This document shows, piece after piece, positions 33,966 through 42,961 of a stretch of DNA of 64,000 nt. The translations under genes and the position numbers were made by a program. The notes below the pieces were generated by a model. That model saw only the letters and a program-made list of their open reading frames with translations, searched no databases and was not told the origin of the DNA. This DNA is from Pinirhizobacter soli (GTDB lineage Bacteria; Pseudomonadota; Gammaproteobacteria; Xanthomonadales; Rhodanobacteraceae): positions 1,946,599 to 2,010,598 of the forward strand of contig NZ_JADZLQ010000001.1 in assembly GCF_015905305.1 (NCBI RefSeq), given 5' to 3'. Positions within the stretch are counted from its first letter, which is position 1; each line of letters begins with the position of its first letter.

Positions 33966-34744
33966 TCCGGAAGAGGCCTTCGCACATGCCACGATCGATG
34001 ATCCAGCGAGCGGCGTTTCTTGCTACGGGCCTGCTTGCCACACTGGCGCCCGCGATCGCCGCCACTCGCCTGCCCTGGGCCAATGCACGGCAGATGGTGG
34101 TGGTCACGGTGCCGGGCTGGGACAGCACGCAGGGCCAGCTACGCACGTACGAACAACACGATGGCCACTGGCGTGAAATAGGCACGGCGGCAGCGGTGGT
34201 GATCGGCAAGGGCGCGGCCTGGGGCGTGGGCCTGAACGAGCAGCAGCCCGGCGGACCGACCAAGCACGAAGGCGATGGCCGCAGCCCGACGGGCGTGTTC
34301 CGCATCGGCCAAGCATTCGGCTATGCAGGCACGGCGGCCACCGCGATGCCGTACAGGGCGCTAAGCGCTACCGACTATTGCGTGGATGTCAGTGGCTCGC
34401 CGCTGTACAACCGCATCGTGGATGCACGGCAGGTTGGCGAGAAAGCCGTGGCCGGAGCCACCGAGGCCATGCGGCGTGACATCCACAATAACGGTGACCA
34501 CGCCTACCGGCTGGGCTTCGTCATCGAGCACAATCCCGATGGCCGCATCGGCGCCGGCAGCTGCATCTTTGCCCACCTATGGAAAACCCCCAGCTCACCC
34601 ACCGTGGGCTGCACGGCCATGGCCGACGGCACCATGGACCGTTTGCTCTCGTGGCTCAAACCCGAAGACAACCCGGTGATCGTGTTGCTTCCGGAAGCAG
34701 AATACACACGCCTGCGCATGGCATGGAGCCTTCCCGCACCGTGA
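33962..34744 (+). CDS. Secreted L,D-transpeptidase/YkuD-fold protein
   Basis: 260 residues with a signal peptide (ALAPAIAA-TRL). It has the YkuD catalytic signature near the C-terminus: His near 205 (IFAHLWKTP) and Cys near 216 (SSPTVGCTAM), plus DGRSPTGVFRIG in the first half. YkuD enzymes cross-link or attach at mDAP residues of the wall; this divergent subgroup (VGCTAM) is often annotated as an L,D-transpeptidase-like or L,D-carboxypeptidase protein. It overlaps the regulator stop by four bases (ATGA), so it is coupled to it. In this setting a hydrolytic role on wall peptides is conceivable. Confidence 0.82.
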   Translation: MIRKRPSHMPRSMIQRAAFLATGLLATLAPAIAATRLPWANARQMVVVTVPGWDSTQGQLRTYEQHDGHWREIGTAAAVVIGKGAAWGVGLNEQQPGGPTKHEGDGRSPTGVFRIGQAFGYAGTAATAMPYRALSATDYCVDVSGSPLYNRIVDARQVGEKAVAGATEAMRRDIHNNGDHAYRLGFVIEHNPDGRIGAGSCIFAHLWKTPSSPTVGCTAMADGTMDRLLSWLKPEDNPVIVLLPEAEYTRLRMAWSLPAP

Positions 34745-35883
34745 GCACCACGATCGACGCCGATGTGATCGTCCTGGGTGCGGGCATGGCCGGAGCCTCG
34801 GTGGCCTGGTTCCTGGCGCCATATGCGCGCGTGCTGGTGCTCGAACGCGAAGCCTATGCCGGCATGCACTCAACCGGCCGGTCGGCGGCTCTGTTCTGCG
34901 AAACCTATGGGTCGGCGCAGGTGCGCGCACTCACCCGCGCCACGCGGCCGTTCCTGGACCACCCTCCGGCGGGCTTCGCCGCGCATCCGATCCTCACCCC
35001 GCGCGGTGCGTTGGTGATCGGAACGCGGGAGCAGTCCGACGACGTGCTGGCCCAATATGAAGAGAACCGTCCACTTACCCGCGTGGAGCTCATCGACGGC
35101 GATGCCGCGCGCGCCAGGGTACCGGTGCTGCGGCCGGAAGCCGCCGTGGTCGGCATGTTCGAACCGGGTGCGGCCGACATCGACGTGAACGAACTGCACC
35201 AGGGTTTCCTGCAAGGGATGAAGTCGCGCGGTGGCAGCCTTCGCATGGGCGTGTGCACGACCCATCTCGAGCGCAGCCGGGGCCACTGGCTGGTGACGGG
35301 GGATAACGATACCGTCTATCGCGCGCCTGTCCTGGTGAACGCCGCGGGTGCCTGGGCCGACGAGGTGGCGCGCCTGGCCGGTGTGTCGCCCATCGGGCTT
35401 CAACCCAAACGCCGCACGGCCTTCCTGTTCGATCCGCCACCGGGCGTCGACACGGCGACATGGCCGTTCGTCACCGGCGCTGCCGAAGACTTCTATTTCA
35501 AGCCCGACGCCGGCCTGCTGCTGGGCTCGCCCGCCAACACCGACCCCGTGCACCCGCATGACGTGCAACCGGAAGATTTCGACATCGCCGTGGGCATCGA
35601 CCGCATCGAGCAAGCCACTACGATGACCATCCATCGACCCCGCCGCAGTTGGGCGGGCCTGCGCTCGTTCGTGGCCGATGGCGACCTGGTGGGCGGCTTC
35701 GACCCGCATGCGGAAGGTTTCTTCTGGCTGGCGGCCCAGGGCGGCTACGGCATCCAGACATCGGCCGCGATGGGCGAGGCCTGCGCGCACCTGGTGCTCC
35801 GGCGCGCACTGCCATCGAACCTGTCCGATGCCGGCATTGGCGAATCGATGCTTGCGCCCCGCCAGGCCGCCACCATCGGATAG
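34741..35883 (+). CDS. D-amino-acid-oxidase-type FAD oxidoreductase
   Basis: 380 residues, cytoplasmic. The N-terminus is a dinucleotide fold (DVIVLGAGMAGASVAWFL) with an HSTGRSAALF motif contacting FAD, and a DAO-type substrate domain with VNAAGAWADEVA and the C-terminal GGYGIQTSAAMGE. The family oxidises amines and D- or N-methyl-amino acids. As last gene of the plus arm it may process D-Glu or D-Ala freed from wall peptides (inference). The start was set at GTG 34741, which overlaps the preceding stop (GTGA) and has GGAG upstream; ATG 34723 is the alternative, adding six residues. Confidence 0.82.
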   Translation: MSTTIDADVIVLGAGMAGASVAWFLAPYARVLVLEREAYAGMHSTGRSAALFCETYGSAQVRALTRATRPFLDHPPAGFAAHPILTPRGALVIGTREQSDDVLAQYEENRPLTRVELIDGDAARARVPVLRPEAAVVGMFEPGAADIDVNELHQGFLQGMKSRGGSLRMGVCTTHLERSRGHWLVTGDNDTVYRAPVLVNAAGAWADEVARLAGVSPIGLQPKRRTAFLFDPPPGVDTATWPFVTGAAEDFYFKPDAGLLLGSPANTDPVHPHDVQPEDFDIAVGIDRIEQATTMTIHRPRRSWAGLRSFVADGDLVGGFDPHAEGFFWLAAQGGYGIQTSAAMGEACAHLVLRRALPSNLSDAGIGESMLAPRQAATIG

Positions 35884-36029
35884 CTGCCGACCCGCTCGTC
35901 CGCCTGTCCGTACGGTGTGTCCGCGGACACGCCGTATCGCCGTGGAATTCCCGGCGCATCAGTGCCTTAAACGTGGCACGCCGCTTGCTGACTTCATGGA
36001 GCGAGGCCTCGCGGAAACCGGGACGTTCC

Positions 36030-37337
36030 ATGCTTGCCTACTACTTCCAGCTCGGGGTCATGAGCCTTCGGCGCAATCCCGTCCTCACCCTGCTAATGGT
36101 GGTGGTGATCGGCGTGGGCGTGGCCGCCTCCATGACCACCTATGCCGTGTTCCGGGCAACGTCAGCCGATCCGATCCCGGGAAAATCCTCCCAGCTGTTC
36201 ATTGCGCACGTGGACAACTATGGGCCACACGGCAACGACGAGGGTGAACCGGTCAAGTGGAACACCTGGCGCGACGCGATGGCCCTGCAACAGGCCCACC
36301 AGGCGCCGCGCCAGAGCGCGCTCTATCCCATTGCCGTCTCCATCGAGAGCGAGGATCCGGCGCAGCTGGCGCAACTGGTGCGCGGCTATGCCGTCTTCAC
36401 CGACATCTTCGCCATGTTCGACATGCGCTTCGTCTATGGCGGTACCTGGAGCGCGCAAGACGACGAAGCGCGCTCGCGCGTGGTGGTGATCGGCCGCGAC
36501 GTCAACGACCGCGTCTTCGGCGGTGCCAACAGCGTGGGTCGCGAAATCGACCTGGACGGCAAGCGCTTCCGGGTGGTGGGCGTGGTCGAACGCTTCCAGG
36601 CCCGGCCGCGCTTCTTCGACCTGGACAACCGCTCCGGCTTCGGCGACATGGGTGATCTGTACATGCCCTTCAACCGCGCCATCGAAGACAGCCGCCAACC
36701 CGCCGGTGGCAACGTGTGCAACCGGCCATCGGAACCGGGCTTCCAGAACTTCGTGCGGTCCGAATGCGTGTTCGTAAGCTTCTGGGCCGAGCTTCCCGAT
36801 GCTGCGGCGGTTTCCCGATACCGGAATTTCCTCCGCGATTACGCCGCGGGACAACAAAGCGCCGGCCGTTTCGGCTGGGCACCCAATGTGCGCTTGCGCA
36901 ACGTCATGCAGTGGCTGGCGTACCGGCACGTGGTGCCGCCGGAGGCACGCATGAGCGTGGTGATCGCGCTGGCTTTCCTGGTGATCTGCCTGGTCAACAC
37001 CATCGGCATCCTGCTGGCCAAGTTCATGCGGCGCGCCCCGGAGATCGGCGTGCGACGGGCGCTTGGCGCATCGCGCCGCGAGATCTACCTGCAATTCCTG
37101 ATGGAAGCGGCAACGGTCGGCCTGGCCGGTGGCGTACTGGGTGTGGTGCTTACCGGGGTGGGCATGCTGGGCATCGGCCTGGTCTTCGAGCCTGCGATCG
37201 CGAAGCTCGCCCATCTTGACCTGTCGCTTTTGGCGCTGACGGTGGCCGTCGCCTTGCTGAGCACCGTGATCGCCGCGTTCTATCCCACCTGGCGCGCTGC
37301 CCAGGTGCAACCGGCATGGCAGTTGAAGTCGACCTGA
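36030..37337 (+). CDS. FtsX/MacB-type ABC transporter permease
   Basis: 435 residues. One N-terminal membrane segment (LTLLMVVVIGVGVAAS), a periplasmic MacB core domain (about 45-280) and three C-terminal membrane segments with the conserved RRAPEIGVRRALGASRREI between them. It belongs to MacB-like exporters that move lipids, peptides or toxins out of the periplasm. The next gene is a paralogue 16 bases downstream; no ATPase gene is next to the pair. The ATG at 36030 was chosen because it gives the usual short cytoplasmic start; the frame is open far upstream across the oxidoreductase gene. Confidence 0.87.
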   Translation: MLAYYFQLGVMSLRRNPVLTLLMVVVIGVGVAASMTTYAVFRATSADPIPGKSSQLFIAHVDNYGPHGNDEGEPVKWNTWRDAMALQQAHQAPRQSALYPIAVSIESEDPAQLAQLVRGYAVFTDIFAMFDMRFVYGGTWSAQDDEARSRVVVIGRDVNDRVFGGANSVGREIDLDGKRFRVVGVVERFQARPRFFDLDNRSGFGDMGDLYMPFNRAIEDSRQPAGGNVCNRPSEPGFQNFVRSECVFVSFWAELPDAAAVSRYRNFLRDYAAGQQSAGRFGWAPNVRLRNVMQWLAYRHVVPPEARMSVVIALAFLVICLVNTIGILLAKFMRRAPEIGVRRALGASRREIYLQFLMEAATVGLAGGVLGVVLTGVGMLGIGLVFEPAIAKLAHLDLSLLALTVAVALLSTVIAAFYPTWRAAQVQPAWQLKST

Positions 37338-37353
37338 AGGACATCCCAAGACC

Positions 37354-38583
37354 ATGCTGCAGATCCGACCCATCATCCACGCCCTGCGCCGGCACAAGGC
37401 CGGCGCGATCCTTATCGGCCTGCAGATCGCGCTCACCCTCGCGGTGGTATGCAACGCGCTCTTCATCATCTCCTCGCGCATCGAGCGCATCTCGCGGCCC
37501 ACGGGTGTTGCGGAGAGTGAACTGATGTATGTGCTCAACCGCTGGGTGGGCGATCCCGCGGAATTTCCCGCGCGGCAGGCGGCGGATCTGGCCGCATTGC
37601 GCAGCCTGCCCGGTGTCGCCGATGCCTACGCCACCAATGCCATGCCCGTGTCGGGCGATGCCTGGCAGAGCGGCGTGCGGATCAAGCCGGGCACGGATTA
37701 CCTAGGCAGTGTGGCGGTGATGTTCGCCGACGATCATGCCCTGAACACCCTTGGCGTGCGCCTGTCCGAGGGAAGGAATTTCCGCCCTGACGAGATCGGT
37801 TCAATCGATGAGAACGGCAGCCCCGACGCTCCCACGGTGATGATCACCCGGGCCCTGGCCGAACGGTTATTTCCGGGCCAGCCGGCCACCGGGAAGATCA
37901 TTTACCTGGGCAATGTCGATGCGAAGCCGAGCACCATCATCGGCGTCATCGATCGCCTGCAATCGCCTGGTACATCGGTCGATGAGAGCGGCAGCTGGAA
38001 CGAAGTGGTGATGGTGCCTATGCACCTGGCCTGGTCGGGCGCCATGTTCGTGATCCGCGCACGCCCGGGCGAATTGCACACTTTGCTCAAGAGTGCACCG
38101 GCAGCGCTGAAAGAAATCAGCCGCCGCCGGATCATCGCCGAGCCCGATGGCGTCTCCACCTTCACGGACCTGCGCGAACGCGCCTACAGCAGCGACCGTG
38201 GCCTGGCCTGGATGATGGGTGGCATCTGCCTGGTGCTGCTGGGCGTGACCGCGGCCGGCATCGTCGGCCTCACCAGCTTCTGGGTAGGCCAGCGGCGCAA
38301 GCAGATCGGCGTGCGCCGCGCGCTGGGCGCCACCCGCCGCGACATCCTTACCTATTTCCTTACCGAGAACGCCTTGATCACCATCGGCGGCATCGTTGCC
38401 GGCGTGGTGCTGGCGGCCATTCTCAACGGCTGGATGATGGTCACCTTCGAAACGGCACGCCTGGCCGTGGGTTATGTGGTCGTGGGCGCGGCGGTGCTGC
38501 TGGTGCTGGGCCAGCTTGCCGTGCTGGCACCGGCCATGCGCGCCTCGCGCGTGCCGCCCGTGGAGGCGACACGCTCGATCTGA
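37354..38583 (+). CDS. FtsX/MacB-type ABC transporter permease (second of pair)
   Basis: 409 residues with the same architecture as its neighbour: N-terminal membrane segment (AILIGLQIALTLAVVCNALF), periplasmic core domain, and three C-terminal membrane segments with RRKQIGVRRALGATRRDIL. Two-permease systems of this type usually come with an ATP-binding gene and an HlyD-type adaptor, common in Xanthomonadales. Here both are missing, so the pair must borrow an ATPase from elsewhere or be a remnant of a larger operon. It converges on mgtA with three bases between stops. Confidence 0.87.
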   Translation: MLQIRPIIHALRRHKAGAILIGLQIALTLAVVCNALFIISSRIERISRPTGVAESELMYVLNRWVGDPAEFPARQAADLAALRSLPGVADAYATNAMPVSGDAWQSGVRIKPGTDYLGSVAVMFADDHALNTLGVRLSEGRNFRPDEIGSIDENGSPDAPTVMITRALAERLFPGQPATGKIIYLGNVDAKPSTIIGVIDRLQSPGTSVDESGSWNEVVMVPMHLAWSGAMFVIRARPGELHTLLKSAPAALKEISRRRIIAEPDGVSTFTDLRERAYSSDRGLAWMMGGICLVLLGVTAAGIVGLTSFWVGQRRKQIGVRRALGATRRDILTYFLTENALITIGGIVAGVVLAAILNGWMMVTFETARLAVGYVVVGAAVLLVLGQLAVLAPAMRASRVPPVEATRSI

Positions 38584-38586
38584 CCG

Positions 38587-41199
38587 TTACAGCCAGCGCC
38601 CGAAGCGGCGGATGTAGAGCACCTTCATCAGTTGGGTGAGTACGCAGTAGCACAGCAGCGTCACTGCCAGGTAACCGAAGTACACGCCCGGCAGCGGCAC
38701 CAGCCCGATCTTCGCGCCCAACAGCGAGAACGGCAGGTACATGCCCACCACCATGATCGCAGCCGTGAGCGCCAGCACGGGCGCCGCGGCAATGCTCTGC
38801 ACGAACGGAATGCGCCGCGTGCGGATCATGTGCACCACCAGGGTCTGCGACAGCAGGCCCTCGATGAACCAGCCCGACTGGAACAGCGACTGGTGCTCCG
38901 GGCCATTGGCGCCGAACACGTGCCACATCAGCCAGAACGTGGTGATGTCGAAGATGGAGCTGACCGGGCCGATCCACACCATGAAGCGGCCGATGTCGCC
39001 GGCATCCCACTTGCGCGGCTTGCGCAGGTATTCCTCGTCCATGCGGTCGAAGGGGATGGCCAGCTGCGACAGGTCGTACAGCAGGTTCTGCACCAGGATC
39101 TGCAAGGGCAGCATCGGCAGGAACGGCAGGAACGCACTGGCCACCAGCACGCTGAACACGTTGCCGAAGTTCGAGCTGGCCGTCATCTTGATGTACTTCA
39201 TGATGTTGCCGAAGGTGATCCTGCCTTCGATCACGCCTTCTTCGAGCACCATCAAATTCTTCTCAAGAAGAATGATGTCGGCCGACTCCTTGGCGATATC
39301 GGTCGCGGTATCCACCGAGATGCCCACGTCCGCCTCGCGCAGCGCAGGCGCGTCGTTGATGCCGTCGCCCAGGAACCCCACCGTGTGGCCCTGGCGCTGC
39401 AGCGACTTCACCACGCGCGCCTTCTGCAGCGGGGACATCTTGGCGAACACCGTGGTGCGGGCCACCATGGCATCGAGCGCTGCGTCGTCCAGCGCCTCGA
39501 TGTCGCGGCCGAGCGCGGAATGCTCCACGTCCAGGCCCACTTCCGCGCAGATTTTCCGCGTCACCGCCTCGTTGTCGCCGGTGATCACCTTGACCGCCAC
39601 GCCGTGATGGTTGAGCGCCTTGATCGCGGTGGCGGCCGAATCCTTCGGCGGATCCAGGAAAGCCAGGCAGCCCACGGCGGTGAGGCCGGTTTCGTCGGCC
39701 ACGCTGTAGGGGCGGTTGTGTGCAGTGTGGTGGGCGACCGCCACCACCAGCACGCGCAGGCCGTCTTCATTGAGCTCGCGCGTCATCGCGCGGATCTCGC
39801 GGCGGCGCTCATCGGTAAGCTCGGTCACCTCGCCGCCGATGCTCGCGTGACTGCAGATGGAAAGCATTTCCTCCACCGCGCCCTTGCAGACCAAGAGGTG
39901 CTGGCCATCGTTGCCCGACACCACCACCGACATGCGCCGGCGCTGGAAGTCGAACGGGATCTCATCGACGATGTGGTAGCGCTCGGCGATGGGCTCCAGG
40001 TCACGGTGCGAAAGCACCGCCTTGTCCATCAGGTTTTTCAGCCCCGTCTGGAAGCGGCTGTTGAGATAGCCGAATTCCAGCGCCTCGTCCGATTCCTCGC
40101 CGTCCAGGTCCAGGTGGCGCTCCAGCACGATCTTGTCCAGGGTGAGCGTGCCCGTCTTGTCGGTGCACAGCACATCCATCGCGCCGAAGTTCTGGATCGC
40201 ATTTAGGCGCTTGACCACCACCTTGCGGCGGCTCATGGCCAGCGCGCCCTTGCCCAGGTTCGCGGTGACGATCAAGGGCAGCATTTCGGGGGTAAGGCCC
40301 ACCGCCACCGACAGGGCGAACATCGCGGCGTTGAGCCAGTCGTGCTTGTCCAGTCCGTTGATCACGAAAACGACGGGCACCATCACCGCCATGAAGCGCA
40401 GCAGCAGCCAGCTGACGCTCTTCACGCCGCGATCGAAGCTGGTCTGCACGCGCTGGCCGGACAGGCTGCGCGCCAGCGAACCTAGGTACGTGCGCTCGCC
40501 GGTAGCCACCACCACCGCCGTGGCCGTGCCGCTGACCACGTTGGTGCCCATGAAGCAGACGGTGGGCAGATCCAGTGGATTGCCGGTGTCGCCTTCGCCG
40601 GCGGCGGCGATCTTCTCCACCGGCAGCGACTCACCGGTGAGGATCGCCTGGCTGATGAAGAGATCCTTCGCGGTGAGCAGGCGCAGGTCCGCAGGCACCA
40701 TGTCGCCGGCGCCCAGATGCACGATGTCGCCGGCCACCAGTTCTTCCACCGGCACTTCGATGCGCTCGGAATGGCCGTCTTCCGCCCGACGGGTGGCCGT
40801 GGCGGTATTGCGCACCATCGCCTTCAACTTTTCCGACGCCTGCGACGAGCGGAATTCCTGGGTGAAGCTCAATAGCACGCTGATGCTCACCATCACACCG
40901 ATGATGATCGGCCCGGTGAGATCGTCTTCGGTGAACAGCTGGACGAAGGCCAGCACCAGCAGCACGATGATGAACGGGTTGTTGAACGCGCGCAGCAGCT
41001 GCAACGCCCAGTGCGGCGGCTTTTCGTGGGAAACACGGTTGGCACCGTCGCGATCCAGGCGCTCGGCGATGTCTTCCTCGCCCAGGCCCTTCAAGCTGGT
41101 ATCGAGGGCCTGCAGCAGCTCGGCGTTGGGACGGAAGGCTTCCTGCGTGGCGGCGCTGCGGCCGGCGGGCGCGGCAGCCGTCGTGGTCTTCACATTCAT
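38587..41199 (-). CDS. mgtA: Mg2+-importing P-type ATPase
   Basis: 870 residues, a type IIIB P-type ATPase of the inner membrane that imports Mg2+ when it is scarce. Seen: TGES in the actuator domain (ILTGESLPVEK), the phosphorylation motif DKTGTLT near residue 345, the nucleotide domain with KGAVEEML, GDGINDAPALREADVG in the hinge, and about ten membrane segments. It has the long helical N-terminal tail of MgtA/MgtB. It has its own leader: a 55-codon ORF and a hairpin that covers its ribosome binding site. The gene stands alone between unrelated genes. Confidence 0.95.
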   Translation of the reverse strand: MNVKTTTAAAPAGRSAATQEAFRPNAELLQALDTSLKGLGEEDIAERLDRDGANRVSHEKPPHWALQLLRAFNNPFIIVLLVLAFVQLFTEDDLTGPIIIGVMVSISVLLSFTQEFRSSQASEKLKAMVRNTATATRRAEDGHSERIEVPVEELVAGDIVHLGAGDMVPADLRLLTAKDLFISQAILTGESLPVEKIAAAGEGDTGNPLDLPTVCFMGTNVVSGTATAVVVATGERTYLGSLARSLSGQRVQTSFDRGVKSVSWLLLRFMAVMVPVVFVINGLDKHDWLNAAMFALSVAVGLTPEMLPLIVTANLGKGALAMSRRKVVVKRLNAIQNFGAMDVLCTDKTGTLTLDKIVLERHLDLDGEESDEALEFGYLNSRFQTGLKNLMDKAVLSHRDLEPIAERYHIVDEIPFDFQRRRMSVVVSGNDGQHLLVCKGAVEEMLSICSHASIGGEVTELTDERRREIRAMTRELNEDGLRVLVVAVAHHTAHNRPYSVADETGLTAVGCLAFLDPPKDSAATAIKALNHHGVAVKVITGDNEAVTRKICAEVGLDVEHSALGRDIEALDDAALDAMVARTTVFAKMSPLQKARVVKSLQRQGHTVGFLGDGINDAPALREADVGISVDTATDIAKESADIILLEKNLMVLEEGVIEGRITFGNIMKYIKMTASSNFGNVFSVLVASAFLPFLPMLPLQILVQNLLYDLSQLAIPFDRMDEEYLRKPRKWDAGDIGRFMVWIGPVSSIFDITTFWLMWHVFGANGPEHQSLFQSGWFIEGLLSQTLVVHMIRTRRIPFVQSIAAAPVLALTAAIMVVGMYLPFSLLGAKIGLVPLPGVYFGYLAVTLLCYCVLTQLMKVLYIRRFGRWL

Positions 41200-41207
41200 G
41201 GGTTACG

Positions 41208-41243
41208 CATCCTGGTGCACCGCTTTAGCTTCGCACCGGGATG
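41208..41243 (-). promoter_or_regulatory. Hairpin covering the mgtA ribosome binding site
   Basis: On the minus strand CATCC-C-GGTGC pairs with GCACC-A-GGATG, with a further GCT/AGC pairing in the loop. The stem ends eight bases before the mgtA ATG and its 3' arm contains the only purine-rich AGGA that can serve as ribosome binding site. A second dyad, TCGAAA-N7-TTTCGA, lies at 41272-41290. The leader may switch between structures in response to Mg2+ or to translation of the upstream small ORF. Confidence 0.6.
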
Positions 41244-41347
41244 GTGTCGTCATAGGGACGACATTTTCCGGTCGAAAAGCGACGTTTCGATGAATCGGCG
41301 CGCGCCGTGCCCTGCATGGCCGGCGCGCTGGCTAGAAACGGGGTTCA

Positions 41348-41515
41348 TCAGGCGTGGGTAGATCGCGGCGAGGCGAGCGTGTCGCCACGGGGACGCGGCA
41401 CGGTGATCGTGCGGGGCTGCTGGACACGGCGGGCCGTGGCGCGGCGGCGCGCCAGGGCGAAAGCGAGGCGGCGGCCGAACATACGGGCGCCGGACAGATC
41501 GATGGTGAGCTTCAT
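41348..41515 (-). CDS. 55-residue small ORF in the mgtA leader
   Basis: An ATG with a strong ribosome binding site (AGAGGAGA, seven bases upstream) opens a 55-codon frame ending 148 bases before mgtA. The peptide begins MKLTIDLSGARMFGRR, is very rich in arginine and has prolines near the end (QQPRTITVPRPRG, SPRSTHA). It has no known domain. In Salmonella a short proline-containing leader peptide (MgtL) couples translation to mgtA expression; this ORF is longer but occupies the same place. It could instead be an independent small protein. Codon usage is like that of the neighbouring genes. Confidence 0.5.
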   Translation of the reverse strand: MKLTIDLSGARMFGRRLAFALARRRATARRVQQPRTITVPRPRGDTLASPRSTHA

Positions 41516-41785
41516 GGCCCATCTCCTCTTTCTATGCAGGTGCCCAAGGCACCCGCCAGGAGTGGGCCGGACCTTCCTAGACGCGGAAAGCGCCGGCCGA
41601 CCGGGAGCGGTCGCCGAGGGCGTTCAAGTTGTTCGACGCCGGCATCCGAGGCACGCGGTTGCCGACGTAGCGACTAGGGGTGTCGTCCATAGCTCTTGGT
41701 GTGTTGAACACAGGCCCGGTGAGCGCTTGCGGCGCCGTGGGCGCGCGCATTGTTGCGCTGCGCCAGGAGGGTGTCAAGCGCCTGG
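41516..41785. other. Intergenic gap between mgtA leader and exporter operon
   Basis: 270 bases without a supported gene. It should hold the mgtA promoter on the minus strand. The only structure seen is GGTGCC-CAA-GGCACC (41539-41553), a tight palindrome 24 bases before the small-ORF ATG that could be an operator. No terminator for the exporter operon was recognised. Confidence 0.4.
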
Positions 41786-42961
41786 TCATCCGGAGATCGC
41801 CAGCCTTTCGGAACGGTACAGCCAGGCCGTCAAGCCGATGGCCACTGCAGCCGCCGCGAAGCCGCTGGCGAGCACCAGGCCCAGCTCCTGCCCGGTCACC
41901 ATCTGCCCACGCAACACCTTGATGATGCCAAGGTTCTGCCCCAACAGCGGCACCGCATACATCCAGGTGACGGCCTTGATCGGCAGCACCGACAGCATGG
42001 CGCTGGGCAGTACGGGGATGATCATCAGGATGGACAGATAGGTCTGCGCTTCGCGATAGCTTTTGGCGAACGCGGCCACCATCGACTGCAGGGCCGCCAG
42101 CAGTACCACCAGCGGCAACATCAGCAACAAGACGGTGCCTGCGAAGTGGAACCCCAGGTCCAGCACCATGCCGATGCGATCGAAGGGGATGAACAGGCCC
42201 GCCGTGGAGAACGCGGCCAGGGTGAGCAACAGGCTGACCATGGAAAACGCGCAGATCGCCAGCAGCTTTCCCGCAAGAATTTGCGACCTGGGCACGGGGT
42301 TGGCGAAGAGGGGCTCCAGCGACTGGCGTTCGCGCTCGCCCGCGGTGAGGTCGATGGCCAGGTACATGCCGCCCAGGAACACCGTCAGCACGAAGAAGTA
42401 AGGCAGGAACGAGAACATCAGCGCCGCGCGGGATTGCGACGTCGCCTGGTCGCGGTCGGCCACCTGCACAGGCCACGCCGTGGTCGGCGACAGGCCGCGG
42501 GCAATCAGCCGCATGGCGCCCTCGCGCTTGGCGTAGAGCTCGATGGCCTGCCTCACCCGCTGCACCGCCGTATTGGCATCGCGCTGGGAGGAGTCGTAGA
42601 TCACTTCCACCTGCACGCCCTCGCCCTTGCTCCACGATTTGGCGTAGTCAGGCGAGATGCGCAATACCAAGTCGGCCTCCTGGGCCACCACGGCACCTTC
42701 CGGATCGCTCACCGGCGCCTTGGCGTCGATGCCGATGCCCTTCATCGCCGCCACGAAGTTCGGTGCGTACTGCGCGCCTACCACCGGCACGGCGATCGGC
42801 TTGTCGGCCTTTTCCAGTTCCCGGTTCACCACGATGTTCATCAGCATGATGAACATCACCGGGCCCAGCAGGGGGCCGGTGATCAATGCGCTGGTGATGG
42901 TGCGGCGGTCGCGCAGGTTCTCGCGTACCTCTTTGAGGAATACCGTGATCCAGGGACTCAT
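41786..42961 (-). CDS. ABC-2 type exporter permease, NatB-like
   Basis: 391 residues: an N-terminal membrane segment (ALITGPLLGPVMFIMLMNIVV), a large extracytoplasmic domain (about 50-175) and five further membrane segments. The TAGERERQSLEPLFANP motif is typical of NatB/ABC-2 permeases, which with NatA export Na+ or other small substrates; annotated 'Na+ export' activity is often unproven. It overlaps the ATPase gene by four bases, forming an operon with it and the upstream secreted hydrolase. Confidence 0.88.
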   Translation of the reverse strand: MSPWITVFLKEVRENLRDRRTITSALITGPLLGPVMFIMLMNIVVNRELEKADKPIAVPVVGAQYAPNFVAAMKGIGIDAKAPVSDPEGAVVAQEADLVLRISPDYAKSWSKGEGVQVEVIYDSSQRDANTAVQRVRQAIELYAKREGAMRLIARGLSPTTAWPVQVADRDQATSQSRAALMFSFLPYFFVLTVFLGGMYLAIDLTAGERERQSLEPLFANPVPRSQILAGKLLAICAFSMVSLLLTLAAFSTAGLFIPFDRIGMVLDLGFHFAGTVLLLMLPLVVLLAALQSMVAAFAKSYREAQTYLSILMIIPVLPSAMLSVLPIKAVTWMYAVPLLGQNLGIIKVLRGQMVTGQELGLVLASGFAAAAVAIGLTAWLYRSERLAISG

